Assembly (NCBI GenBank): GCA_041394945.1
Contig: JAWKHH010000005.1
Coordinates: forward strand, 496,001-560,000
Source: Bryobacteraceae bacterium
GTDB taxonomy: Bacteria > Acidobacteriota > Terriglobia > Bryobacterales > Bryobacteraceae
DNA length: 64,000 bases
Reading direction: 5' to 3'
The notes below the pieces were generated by a model. The model made no database searches. It was given only the letters and a program-made list of their open reading frames with translations, and was not told the origin of the DNA. The translations under genes were made by a program, and so were the position numbers. Positions within the stretch are counted from its first letter, which is position 1. Each line of letters starts with the position of its first letter. Below are positions 45,047 to 53,577 of this stretch, in pieces.

Positions 45047-47952
45047 TCCCGGAACTGCCGCTTCAGATGTTCGGCGTCGTCGTAGTTGGTCCAGAAGTGC
45101 CCGAGCTTCCCCAGCTTCTCCTGAAAGGCCCAAAGCGACGTCAGGTCCGCCTTGCGCGATAGATCCGCCGTCACTTCCGGCTTCCTGAAAAACGTGTAGA
45201 TCCTCGGAGCCCCGGTCTCCCGGAACTGCCGGTGCGCGACGTCGAACTCCTCCGCCGTGAACTTCCCAGTCTTCGTCCAAAACAAACTCACAAAGATCCC
45301 GCAATCCCGAACAGCCGCGTTGTACTCATCCTGCAGCCGCGTCTCCGACATCGCATCCAGGAAGTTCTCCCACCGCACGATCTCCAGATAAACCCCCCGT
45401 TTCCGCAACCGGTCGTTGTACTGCCGCAGGTAAAGGTCGAACGCATCCCGGTCCGCCCGCAACTCCGCCGACGACGCCAGGAAGATCCGCACCGTTCGCA
45501 CTCCACCCGCCGTCCGCTCCACCTGCGCCGGGACGCCATCCAGCAACTCCACCACATCCACGTCCGCGTAACTCCGCGGACACTCCACCTCCAGCCTGCG
45601 ATCCGTCTTCCGCCGCCGCAGCGCCTTGTGCGAAAAGAACTCCGGCTCCGCCGCCCTCCGGCACTCCCCGCACCGGCACGGCACCCGCTTATCCACCCGA
45701 TCCGCCAGCCCCTGGAAGGACTCGTTCAACGCATCCAAATCCGCCGCCGCCACCGCCAGCAGTTCCTTCGCCTCCGGACCCCGCGCCCGCATCTCGATCT
45801 CCCCGCCCGCCAGCAGTTCCACCAACACCGCCGTCCCGTCGCGCTCCAGCAGCACGCCCGAAACCCAGGCCATCTCCGGATCCCCCACGTAGCGGTGCAA
45901 GCGGACCGTCAACCGGCTCACAATCCCCTTCGGCAGAAAGCTGTACCGGTAGCGCAGCACTAGGTCCTCGGGTTTGCCAAACCCTGCCAACGCCGCGGGC
46001 TTCTCCGCCGCCAGCAATTGCGGCGCCAGCCACTGCTCGGGCGCACTGTCGCGCAACCGGTAGCACAGCTCGAACCGTTCCATCAGCGCCAGCAGTTCCG
46101 GGTGCATCTCGGCGTAGGCGGAGTCCCGCCACAGCCGTTCGCAATCCGCGCGCCCGAAGCGCCCCCGCCGTTTCTTCACGTCCTCGTTGTCGAGCATCCG
46201 GAACACCGCTTCGGTGGCCCACTGGTTCTGGAGAATCACCGTCCGCCCGAGCAGCGGATCGTCCTGGAAGTGCAGGAACACGCCCAGGTCATGGAGATAG
46301 CGGCTCAGGTGAAGCGCCCTGGTGCGGTCCGGTTCCAAGTGCTTCGCATAGATCTCGAAATACTCGCTCTGCGAAATGTACGGCGTCTCCGCGGCCCGCT
46401 TCTCGACATCGGCCCGCACGGCGAGCCACCGCACCGGCAGTTCCTCGCCGATGTGGCTCAGCCCGGCGGCCGCGTGCGCGATCTCCTCGCGGAGCCGGTC
46501 CGCCGCGCCGGCGTGTTGAAGGTCCCCGGCGAAGAACTCTTTCACGTTCCCGTAGCGTCCACGGATGCCGCTCCGGTCGACCTCCTTGCTCCGCCCGCCC
46601 TTCTCATTCTGGAAGATCAGGACCGGACTCTGCCCGCCGAGCACGTCGACGAGGTCCAGCCAGTACTGGAATTCTTTGTCGGAAACCGACTTGTGATTCG
46701 CCCGCGTATCGTCCACTAGCAGGTAGAGCGAACGGCGGGTGAGGAAGAACTGGTGCGTGGCGTGGTAGATCTCCTGGCCGCCGAAGTCCCACACGTTCAG
46801 CCGGAACCGGCGTCCGTTCGGCAGCGGGAACTCGTGGCGATGAATGTCGATCCCCTTCGTGGTTTCCTTCTCGGCCGGCAGCGGCAGTTCAGGCTGGTAG
46901 AGCCGCCGCAGCAGGCTCGTCTTGCCCGCGCCGCCTTGGCCGAGGATCAGCAGCTTGGCCTCGTAGAGGTGGTCCACTTCCCCTGACGCCTTCTCCCGGA
47001 AGTAGTTCAGGATAGCGTCGTTGCCTTGCTTGACGATCTCCGGCGGCGGATTCGTCAGCGGGCAGTCCTTCACGTAGATGCCCGGGCCTTCCCACGTTAG
47101 GTCGCTCCACTTCACCAAGGGTCCCGCCTTCATCCGGCCGGCGAGCGGGCTCAGGTCGCGTATTCGCGTATATGACGCATCGAGCATCTGGAGGCCAGTC
47201 AGAGCGGCAAGCGGGCGGAGGTCGGACACTTTTGTGTGTGAAATACCAAGCTTTTGGAGAGTAGACAGCCGAACAAGCGGATTCAGATTGGAGACGCGCG
47301 TCGATCCGACCTCCAACGTTCGCAGAGCAGAGAGGCCGACCAGCGGACTCAGGTCGGATACCCGTGTCCTTGAGACATCGAGCGATTGTAGAGCAGACAG
47401 GCCGGCGAGGGGACTCAGGTCGCACACACGGGTGTCTGCCGCATCGAGCGTCCGGAGGTAAGACAAGCTTCCGAGGTGGCTCAGATCGGACACTTTCGTT
47501 CGCTGGATGGCGAGCGATTGCAGGACTGACAGGCCGGAGAGTGGGCTCAGGTCCGACACCTGCGAACCTGAGACGACGAGCCATTGCAGGCCACGGAGGG
47601 CGGCCAGCGGACTCAAGTCGGATACTTCCATATTGCTGACAACAAGCTTTTGAAGAGCCGCTAGGTCGGCCAGTGGGCTCAAGTCGGTTACGCGAGTTCC
47701 ACCGAGGTCGAGGGACTTCAGGCGAGTCAACCCGCGAAGCGGTTCGAGGCTCCCTGGGCGAGGATGGGACGTTGGTCGGTCTGCTCCCCGGCCATCCCAT
47801 TCCAACCAGGCGCCTGCGAAAGTGAGCGACTCTAGCCACTCCAACTCGCCAATCGATGGAGGGATACGCAGCATCCCGCACCCACCCAAGTCCAAGACCG
47901 TAGACTTAGTCCGCTTATTCTCCGCAATCAACCGCAATGCAAGTTCCGACAT
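45013..47952 (-). CDS. Roco protein (LRR-Roc-COR) with C-terminal TIR-like domain
   Basis: 979 residues from ATG 47952. After a short capping region, nine tandem 22-residue leucine-rich repeats span about 75-273, each of the form LxxLxxLxxxxTxVSDLSPLAGL. A Roc GTPase follows: P-loop GQGGAGKT near 340, WDFGGQE as switch/G3. A COR domain comes next, with a CRCGECRR cysteine cluster near 745. The last 165 residues (VRTVRIFLASSAELRADRDA..., FVSLFWTKTG, EEFDVAHRQF) resemble TIR/SEFIR-type domains. Bacterial Roco proteins are GTP-dependent dimer switches; a TIR-like effector end makes an NLR-like immune role plausible. It sits beside a DarT1-NADAR pair. Confidence 0.88.
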   Translation of the reverse strand: MSELALRLIAENKRTKSTVLDLGGCGMLRIPPSIGELEWLESLTFAGAWLEWDGRGADRPTSHPRPGSLEPLRGLTRLKSLDLGGTRVTDLSPLADLAALQKLVVSNMEVSDLSPLAALRGLQWLVVSGSQVSDLSPLSGLSVLQSLAIQRTKVSDLSHLGSLSYLRTLDAADTRVCDLSPLAGLSALQSLDVSRTRVSDLSPLVGLSALRTLEVGSTRVSNLNPLVRLSTLQKLGISHTKVSDLRPLAALTGLQMLDASYTRIRDLSPLAGRMKAGPLVKWSDLTWEGPGIYVKDCPLTNPPPEIVKQGNDAILNYFREKASGEVDHLYEAKLLILGQGGAGKTSLLRRLYQPELPLPAEKETTKGIDIHRHEFPLPNGRRFRLNVWDFGGQEIYHATHQFFLTRRSLYLLVDDTRANHKSVSDKEFQYWLDLVDVLGGQSPVLIFQNEKGGRSKEVDRSGIRGRYGNVKEFFAGDLQHAGAADRLREEIAHAAAGLSHIGEELPVRWLAVRADVEKRAAETPYISQSEYFEIYAKHLEPDRTRALHLSRYLHDLGVFLHFQDDPLLGRTVILQNQWATEAVFRMLDNEDVKKRRGRFGRADCERLWRDSAYAEMHPELLALMERFELCYRLRDSAPEQWLAPQLLAAEKPAALAGFGKPEDLVLRYRYSFLPKGIVSRLTVRLHRYVGDPEMAWVSGVLLERDGTAVLVELLAGGEIEMRARGPEAKELLAVAAADLDALNESFQGLADRVDKRVPCRCGECRRAAEPEFFSHKALRRRKTDRRLEVECPRSYADVDVVELLDGVPAQVERTAGGVRTVRIFLASSAELRADRDAFDLYLRQYNDRLRKRGVYLEIVRWENFLDAMSETRLQDEYNAAVRDCGIFVSLFWTKTGKFTAEEFDVAHRQFRETGAPRIYTFFRKPEVTADLSRKADLTSLWAFQEKLGKLGHFWTNYDDAEHLKRQFRDQLDRLFDAGV
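47100..47750. repeat. 66-bp tandem repeats encoding the leucine-rich repeats
   Basis: Nine degenerate tandem units of 66 bp (22 codons) inside the Roco gene. In plus orientation the recurring unit contains a sequence like 'gggctcaggtcggacac'. Unit number may change by slippage or recombination. Confidence 0.8.
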
Positions 47953-47971
47953 AACACCCGTCACCAGCCCG

Positions 47972-48093
47972 CCCCCACCCGCCAGGCGAGGACCCATAAG
48001 CCGCCAACGCCTGCCCCACCATCCCAATCTCCCGCGACACCGCCTCGCACCGCAGCGACACCAACAGCCGCCGGGCCGTCCCTTCATCCCACG
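47972..48093 (-). pseudogene. glycosyltransferase gene fragment (direct copy of 49671-49792)
   Basis: About 122 bp nearly identical to part of the glycosyltransferase gene at 49500-50738 and in the same orientation. Read on the minus strand it encodes RRLLVSLRCEAVSREIGMVG followed by QALAAYG, matching the intact gene, then loses the frame. It lies in the 273-bp gap between the Roco start (47952) and the NADAR gene. The remainder of the gap shows no other gene. Confidence 0.85.
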
Positions 48094-48225
48094 TCTCGAG
48101 AACGCCTGGCGCACGCTGTACCCATTTGCTATTCAACTCACCGAGCGTCGCGCCACGGCTTCACTTCACACCTCTTCTGCCGAGAAAACGGAAACTCTCT
48201 TGACGTAACAACGCGTCGCATTCAC

Positions 48226-48945
48226 TTATCGCTGAACCGAAAATAGACTTTCCGAGGCAAAGTCATCGGTTCGCAGCTGAGGACGGTATCGTGACTGCAG
48301 TAGCGCCCGAGTGAACGCGGATGGCGACGCCAGCGCGGCTTCGAGTTCTTCGCGCTGCATTAGGGACAAGAACAACGCCGCGGATCGTGCTTGACAGTTG
48401 ATAGAACGTTGCGGGTTAAATTCAACGTCGGTGAATCCCGCATAGGCGTACAGCTTTGTCGCCCATGTCCGATGGTCCCAAAGGAATGAGCAGTACAGCC
48501 AGTCGTAGAACGCCGTCTTTGGCTCCAGCGGAAATTCAAGACCTTCAAAGCAGAACCCGATCAACCGCCCTGATTCCTTGAGTCGTGGGTCACGCTTAGC
48601 TTGGCCGATCTCCCTGTCATCCGTGCCGTAGAGGTCAGTGAAGGGGCCACCGCGCTCAAACACCTTGCTGCCTTGGAAGGCTAATTCCAACTTGATTCGC
48701 CCGTGATGCTTCGTCGGTACAGTGATATGGAACGCGCTCATGTGGCGCCCGCGCTCGCTCTGGGACTTACTCGAGATCTCTAAGAGCGGGGCTATTCCGC
48801 GTCGTGAGGCCGCCTCGTGCAGCGCCTCAATGTTCTTTGCCTTCTGCGATAGCGCAAACCCAGGGTGCCACTTGATCGGCAAGAATATCTCTCTTACCAA
48901 TTCAGGGCTGTCGGGCGCCGGCATGAAGATCGGACGTTCAGCCAT
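48226..48945 (-). CDS. DarT1-associated NADAR-family antitoxin
   Basis: 239 residues matching the family of NADAR-domain antitoxins that accompany DarT1 toxins. Conserved stretches: MAERPIFMPAPDSPELVREI, FKWHPGF-like core, SAFHITV, LELAFQGSKVFERGGPFTDL, RLIGFCFEGLEFPLEPKTAF, YDWLYCSFLW and SINCQARSAALFLSLMQRE. NADAR antitoxins remove ADP-ribose from guanosine in DNA and so reverse DarT1 damage. The gene follows darT1 with an 8-nt overlap. Base composition is visibly less GC-rich than the flanking glycosyltransferase genes, which suggests transfer. Confidence 0.82.
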   Translation of the reverse strand: MAERPIFMPAPDSPELVREIFLPIKWHPGFALSQKAKNIEALHEAASRRGIAPLLEISSKSQSERGRHMSAFHITVPTKHHGRIKLELAFQGSKVFERGGPFTDLYGTDDREIGQAKRDPRLKESGRLIGFCFEGLEFPLEPKTAFYDWLYCSFLWDHRTWATKLYAYAGFTDVEFNPQRSINCQARSAALFLSLMQREELEAALASPSAFTRALLQSRYRPQLRTDDFASESLFSVQR

Positions 48946-49453
48946 TGGGAAGATTCCTTATGTACGAAAGTGGGATGTAGTCCGGCACCAGGATCTCGCA
49001 TAACTCCGCAGCCCTTCGCGCGGCCTGTGCCTGTGGGTCGCGCCAATCCGTCCAGTTGTACAGGGCGTGGAAGTCGATAAGGTTTCGTTCGACGGCTTCA
49101 GCCAAGTCAACAATCTCTGTGCCGGTAGCGTAGACTACTCCCGTAGCGAACTTCACCCCGGGCGCATATAGCACCGCCCGGTCGATCTTGAGATAGAAAA
49201 GCCTGGCATCGGGCTTTCGCTGCGCGATCTTGCCAGCCATCGGATGCCCCTGCGCCCAGCACAAGTGTACGTACTGGTCCATGCCCCAACGGGCATCAAG
49301 ACCGAGGCTGTCCTGATCGCCGCCAGCACAGAATTCCTGCTCCATCTCTCTCAGTCGGGCTGTCGAGAAGAGGCCCTCCAACTCGCGAATCTTCGGCATG
49401 TTGACCACGTCGGTGAAGTGATACAGATGCGGGATACGCAGCAGAGGATCCAT
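48938..49453 (-). CDS. darT1: DarT-type DNA ADP-ribosyltransferase toxin (DarT1-like)
   Basis: 171 residues. DarT features: LYHFTDVVNMPKIRE near the N-terminus (the His-containing NAD site), DQYVHLCWAQGHPM in the middle, and CEILVPDYIPLSYI at the C-terminus with Glu153 in the position of the catalytic Glu. DarT enzymes transfer ADP-ribose from NAD to bases of single-stranded DNA and act as toxins and anti-phage effectors. It is short compared with typical DarT2 (about 200 residues). The NADAR partner downstream points to the guanosine-modifying DarT1 branch. Confidence 0.82.
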   Translation of the reverse strand: MDPLLRIPHLYHFTDVVNMPKIRELEGLFSTARLREMEQEFCAGGDQDSLGLDARWGMDQYVHLCWAQGHPMAGKIAQRKPDARLFYLKIDRAVLYAPGVKFATGVVYATGTEIVDLAEAVERNLIDFHALYNWTDWRDPQAQAARRAAELCEILVPDYIPLSYIRNLPNG

Positions 49454-49499
49454 TGGCTTAGGCCCCTATATTGTATCGTCGCCCGCAGATCGCCAATGT

Positions 49500-50738
49500 T
49501 CATCGACGATTCGGCCGCCCCACCCCCCGAGCGCACTCCCAAACCGCCTCCCACTGCCGCAACGCCCCCCCAAACATCCCCACATACCCCTGCAACCGCT
49601 CCGCCCCCGCCAACAACCGCTCCCCGCTGAGCGCCCCCTCCAACACCCCCAGCACCCCCCGCAACTCCCGCCCCCACCACCCCGGCGCGGACCCATACGC
49701 CGCCAACGCCTGCCCCACCATCCCAATCTCCCGCGACACCGCCTCGCATCGCAGCGACACCAACAACCGACGGAACGCACCCGCGTCCCACGCCCCCAAC
49801 TCCTCCAGCCACAACCCCGCCGCCCGCAAACTCCCCGGCTCCCGATGCCGCAGCAACAACGCCACCCCATCGTTCAGATGAAACACCCCCGCCTCCCGAG
49901 CCAGCACGTCCACCGGAAACTCCCGCGCCGGCGACGGCTCATGCCACACGCACCACGGCACATGCCTCACCCGCGCGCCCTCATCCGCCATCCGCAGCAC
50001 CAGCGCGAAAACCGCGTCCTGATTCCGCCCCATCGGCGAAAAGGGCACCAGCGCCTGCCGCCCGTCCAGCGCCGCGCAGAACGTCATCAACTGCGGAGCC
50101 GCCACCAGCGCCTCCTGCGGCGTCGCCGCCACCACCGCCCGCGTCCGCCACAGCTCCGGCTCCGCCACCCACTCTTCCCGCTCTTCCCCGCGCGCCAGCA
50201 GCCGCCCGAACGGCGTGTTGATCGCCGCATCGCCGCACAGCCCCGCCTGCACCACCGGACTCGCGCCCCCCAACCGCGCCCCGAACTCCCGCAGCACATC
50301 GTAAGGCTCCGCCGCCGCCGACGCCCGCGCCGCCTCGAGCGACCGGTACAGCCACAACCGCCCCGGATGCCCGAACCCTTCCGCCACGCCCGCCCGCATC
50401 CCCGGCGCGCGCCGCCACTCGCACACCGTATCGTCGTCCACCGTCAGCACCGCGTCCCCGGCCGTCTCCAGCAGCAGCAGGTTGCGATTCGCCCCCGTCG
50501 TCGGCTGCGCCATCGCCGGATCGCCATAAAGCAAAAACCGCGCGATATGTTCCGGCACCGCCTCCGCCGCCAGCTTCTTCACCCACCACTCCCGCCGCGG
50601 ATTCGCGTCCCCGTCCTCGCTCACCACCACCCGCACACGATGCCCGAACTCCCGCGCGTTCGCCTCCCAACTCTCCACGCACCGCGCCAGCACTGGCGAT
50701 CGCCGCGTCGGAATCACAATCGTCCCGATCACGCTCAC
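49500..50738 (-). CDS. GT-A-type glycosyltransferase
   Basis: 412 residues from GTG 50738, which overlaps the upstream stop (GTGA). The glycosyltransferase-A fold is marked by TIVIPTRRSPVLARCVESW, VVVSEDGDANPRREWW, NRNLLLLETAGDAVLTV and a metal-binding DDD at residues 101-103. Further conserved points are QAGLCGDAAINTPFGRLL and HVPWCVWHEPSPAREFPVD. It is paralogous to the gene upstream over most of its length but lacks the PqqD-like N-domain. The C-terminal 130 residues form a helical module shared with that paralogue. The acceptor is unknown. Confidence 0.8.
   Translation of the reverse strand: MSVIGTIVIPTRRSPVLARCVESWEANAREFGHRVRVVVSEDGDANPRREWWVKKLAAEAVPEHIARFLLYGDPAMAQPTTGANRNLLLLETAGDAVLTVDDDTVCEWRRAPGMRAGVAEGFGHPGRLWLYRSLEAARASAAAEPYDVLREFGARLGGASPVVQAGLCGDAAINTPFGRLLARGEEREEWVAEPELWRTRAVVAATPQEALVAAPQLMTFCAALDGRQALVPFSPMGRNQDAVFALVLRMADEGARVRHVPWCVWHEPSPAREFPVDVLAREAGVFHLNDGVALLLRHREPGSLRAAGLWLEELGAWDAGAFRRLLVSLRCEAVSREIGMVGQALAAYGSAPGWWGRELRGVLGVLEGALSGERLLAGAERLQGYVGMFGGALRQWEAVWECARGVGRPNRR
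49671..49792 (-). repeat. second copy of the 122-bp direct repeat (within the glycosyltransferase gene)
   Basis: Partner of 47972-48093. The two copies have the same orientation and flank the DarT1-NADAR cassette with a centre-to-centre distance of about 1.7 kb. This copy lies inside the intact gene. Confidence 0.8.
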
Positions 50739-52300
50739 ACCCGCTCTCCCGCATAACCGCGCGCGCACTCCCACATCGCTGGCCAGTGCCGCAACAACTC
50801 CGCGAACGCCCCCAAGTACCCCTGCAACCCCGCCGACCCCGCCATCAACCGTTCGCCCGCCAGCGTCTCCTCCAGCACCGCGATCACCGCCCGCAACTCG
50901 CCCGCCCACCACTCGGGCTTACCCCCATGCTCCGCGATCGCCTCGCGCAGGATCGCGATCTCCTTCTCCACGCCCTTCCTCCGCAGCGCAGCCACAAACC
51001 GCACGAACGTGGCCTCGTCCCACGCCGCCGCCTCGCCCAGCCACTCCGCCGCCGCGGCCAGACTCGGCGGCTTCGCGTGATACAAGAACGCGAGCACCGC
51101 CTCGCCCGTCCGAAACACCCCGGCCTGCGCCGTCAGCGCATCCGCCGCGAACTCCCGCGCCGGTACCGGCTCATGCCACACGGACCACGGCACATGCCGG
51201 ATCGCCCAATCATGCCGCGTCATCCACAGCAGCGTCGCGAACGTCCGGTCGTCGAACCGATCCATCGGCGGAAAAGGCACAAGCGGCAGCCGCCCGTCCA
51301 TCGCCGCGCACGCGGTCATCCAATGCGGCGCCGTCACCAGCGTCTCCCGACGCGCCACCGCCGTCACCGCGCGCGTCCGCCACAGCCCCGGCCGCTCCAG
51401 CCACCGTTCCCGCGCCGCGCCCCGCGCCAGTAGCCGCCCCAACGGCGAGTCCGTCCCCGCATCCCCGCAGACCCCCGCCTGCGCGATTGCCACCCGCACC
51501 GGCACCGGAGCCTCGCTGATCACGCTCTCCCCCATCGGCCCCAGACCCGCGCCGAAACGCCCCAACACATCGAACGGCTCCGGCGCCGCCGACCCGCGCG
51601 CCGCGTCCATCGATTCATGCAGCCACCGCTCCGCCGGATTGCGCGCGCTCACCGCCAGACCCGGTTGATACTCCGGCGACCGGCGCCACTCGCAGACCAT
51701 ATCGTCATCGACGGTCAGCACCGGCTCGCCCGCCGTTTCGAGCAGCAGAAGGTTGCGATTCGCGCCGTAGCTAGCCAAGCTAGCCGACGAAGTCTTGGAA
51801 GCCGCGTCCATGCCGGGATCCCCAAACAGCAGGAACCGCGCCACGCCCTCCGGCGCCACCGCCGCCAGCCGACGCACCCAAACCTCGCGTCTGGGATTCG
51901 CCGCGCCATCCTCGCTCACCACGAACCGAACCTCGCGCCCGAACATCCGCGCGTTCTCCGCGAAGCTCGTCTGGCAGCGTTCGAGTATTGGGCTCCGCGC
52001 CCGCGTGGGAATCACGATAGTGCGGATTGCCGCCGCCTCTTCCGCCGAAGCCGCCTCTGCAATCAACCCCCGCCGGACCAGGTCCGCCAGCAGCGCCCGC
52101 ACCGCCGGAACCCGATCCCGCCCCATCCGCTCCGCCGCCACAAACGCCGCTTCGTGCTCCGCCAAGGTGCGCGGCACGGTGCAGCATCGCAACAACGACA
52201 CCGCCGCCGCCGGCACCACATGCCGATCCTCGCCCGCCACCACCAGCCAACGCCCCTCCCGCGCCGCGAAGATCTGCGCCGGCCGCGACCGCAATTTCAT
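50735..52300 (-). CDS. PqqD-like domain fused to GT-A-type glycosyltransferase
   Basis: 521 residues. Residues 1-82 look like a PqqD/RRE-type winged helix: RPAQIFAAREGRWLVVAGED, VPAAAVSLLRCC, RTLAEHEAAFVAAE and VPAVRALLADLVRRGLIAEA. Such domains bind leader peptides in RiPP pathways. A glycosyltransferase-A domain follows (TIVIPTRARSPILERCQ, VVSEDGAANPRREVW, VLTVDDDMVCEW with DDD at 198-200), then the same helical C-terminal module as the neighbouring paralogue. Its start overlaps the upstream stop (ATGA) and its stop overlaps the next start (GTGA). The fusion suggests a peptide or protein acceptor. Confidence 0.78.
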   Translation of the reverse strand: MKLRSRPAQIFAAREGRWLVVAGEDRHVVPAAAVSLLRCCTVPRTLAEHEAAFVAAERMGRDRVPAVRALLADLVRRGLIAEAASAEEAAAIRTIVIPTRARSPILERCQTSFAENARMFGREVRFVVSEDGAANPRREVWVRRLAAVAPEGVARFLLFGDPGMDAASKTSSASLASYGANRNLLLLETAGEPVLTVDDDMVCEWRRSPEYQPGLAVSARNPAERWLHESMDAARGSAAPEPFDVLGRFGAGLGPMGESVISEAPVPVRVAIAQAGVCGDAGTDSPLGRLLARGAARERWLERPGLWRTRAVTAVARRETLVTAPHWMTACAAMDGRLPLVPFPPMDRFDDRTFATLLWMTRHDWAIRHVPWSVWHEPVPAREFAADALTAQAGVFRTGEAVLAFLYHAKPPSLAAAAEWLGEAAAWDEATFVRFVAALRRKGVEKEIAILREAIAEHGGKPEWWAGELRAVIAVLEETLAGERLMAGSAGLQGYLGAFAELLRHWPAMWECARGYAGERV

Positions 52301-53496
52301 CCCAACACGCGCTCCAAAAACGCCCGGTACTCCGGCGCGAGCGCCTCCGGCGAAAACGCCGCCGCCTGCGCCAGCGCCCGTTCCCGCTCCGCGGCCCAGA
52401 CACCGTCATCGTCCAGTTCCTCGATCGCCTCCAGCCACGGCTCCACGTCCACCGCCGCCACCGGCCGCCCCGTGGAGCGGTCATAGTCCAACGGCAGCGG
52501 CAGCACCCGCCCCGCATCCACCTCCGGCCACCCCCCGCGATCGCCCATCAGCGGCGGCACGCCGTTCGCCAGCGCCTCCGCCAGCAAGTCCACCGGCGGG
52601 TTCGCCAGCACCGGCGCCAGCAGCACCCGCGCCGGAGCCCACAGCTCTTTGGGATTCGGCGCCGGCTCGGCGAAAAGCAGATTCTCATGACGCCGCAAAT
52701 CGAACCCCGCCGCGAGCCCGGCTTTCACCATCGCGTGGGCCGTGTTCGCCGCCGCGTGGCTCGACGCCACCACGAGCACCGGCAGGTCCGGCCGCCGCAG
52801 CCCGATCTCCTCGCATAGCCGCAAGAGGAAGAAGACACCGCCGTCCACCGACGGATCGACGATCGTCAGGCACTCGCGCTCGGCCGTCTCCGGCACCACC
52901 GCCCCTCCGTCCACCGCCGGCGCCAACGCCGTCACCGGAACCGAACCGCATCGCTCCCGGTACAGCTCCGCCATCCACTCGGTAGGGCAAAGGATCGCAT
53001 CGGCCTCGGCGAGAACGTCCGGCGGCGATTGCAGCCACCGTGAATCTGCCGCCACCTGAATCACCCGCGTGCCCGCGTCGCCGAGCTTCCGAAGCCGCCG
53101 GCCCGGGCAGTCCGGCCAGGCAAGAACGGCATCGGGAGCGAAACTCGCCACCTCATCCCGCAGCGCGGCATCGAACGCCGTGCCGTGGGGGGCTTCCCAC
53201 TCATGAGCGCGCAGCTTCCCGACGTCCACAACCCGGTGCGCGATGCCGCCGCTCGCGAAGTGAAGTTCCGGCCGAACGCGCCCTCCGGAGCGAGCATCGA
53301 GTATCCGGGCCTCGATCCCGGCGTGCCGCAACCGCGCCAACGCCGACAGCTTGTCCGGATGTTCCGTGGCGCTGGTGGCGAGCACCCGCACATCGCATCC
53401 CGCCGCCCGCAACGCGGAGCACGCCCCGATCGTCAGACGCGCCGTCCGGCTGGTGACGTCCGATGGATTCTGTGGGAGTAAGGCTAGGACGCGCAA
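52297..53496 (-). CDS. glycosyltransferase (GT-B, family 4-like)
   Basis: 399 residues from a TTG at 53496. GT-B features: MRVLALLPQNPSDVTSRTAR at the start, DAVLAWPDCPGRRLRKLG, ADAILCPTEWMAELYRERCG and LAPAVDGGAVVP. A C-terminal Rossmann half has LLFAEPAPNPKELWAPARVL and LLAEALANGVPPLMGDRGG. The usual E-x7-E of GT4 is approximated by EALANGVPPL. It is the first gene of a three-gene overlapping run with the two GT-A enzymes; all three probably act on one acceptor. Confidence 0.8.
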   Translation of the reverse strand: MRVLALLPQNPSDVTSRTARLTIGACSALRAAGCDVRVLATSATEHPDKLSALARLRHAGIEARILDARSGGRVRPELHFASGGIAHRVVDVGKLRAHEWEAPHGTAFDAALRDEVASFAPDAVLAWPDCPGRRLRKLGDAGTRVIQVAADSRWLQSPPDVLAEADAILCPTEWMAELYRERCGSVPVTALAPAVDGGAVVPETAERECLTIVDPSVDGGVFFLLRLCEEIGLRRPDLPVLVVASSHAAANTAHAMVKAGLAAGFDLRRHENLLFAEPAPNPKELWAPARVLLAPVLANPPVDLLAEALANGVPPLMGDRGGWPEVDAGRVLPLPLDYDRSTGRPVAAVDVEPWLEAIEELDDDGVWAAERERALAQAAAFSPEALAPEYRAFLERVLG

Positions 53497-53513
53497 ATCT
53501 GAGGATCCCAGCT

Positions 53514-53519
53514 ATCGTA
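53514..53519 (-). promoter_or_regulatory. -10-like box of the glycosyltransferase run
   Basis: TACGAT on the minus strand (53519-53514) ends 17 nt before the TTG start at 53496. There is no clear -35 or Shine-Dalgarno sequence. Pattern-based only. Confidence 0.3.
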
Positions 53520-53577
53520 CCGCGCCACCCGCGCCCCGACGAATCCTCGGCAGGTTGCTAAATCTCCCGAGCCGTTC

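Noticed and set aside
47100..47750. CRISPR-like spaced repeats
   Set aside because: The 66-bp periodicity is in frame and encodes leucine-rich repeats; there are no unique spacers between identical repeats.
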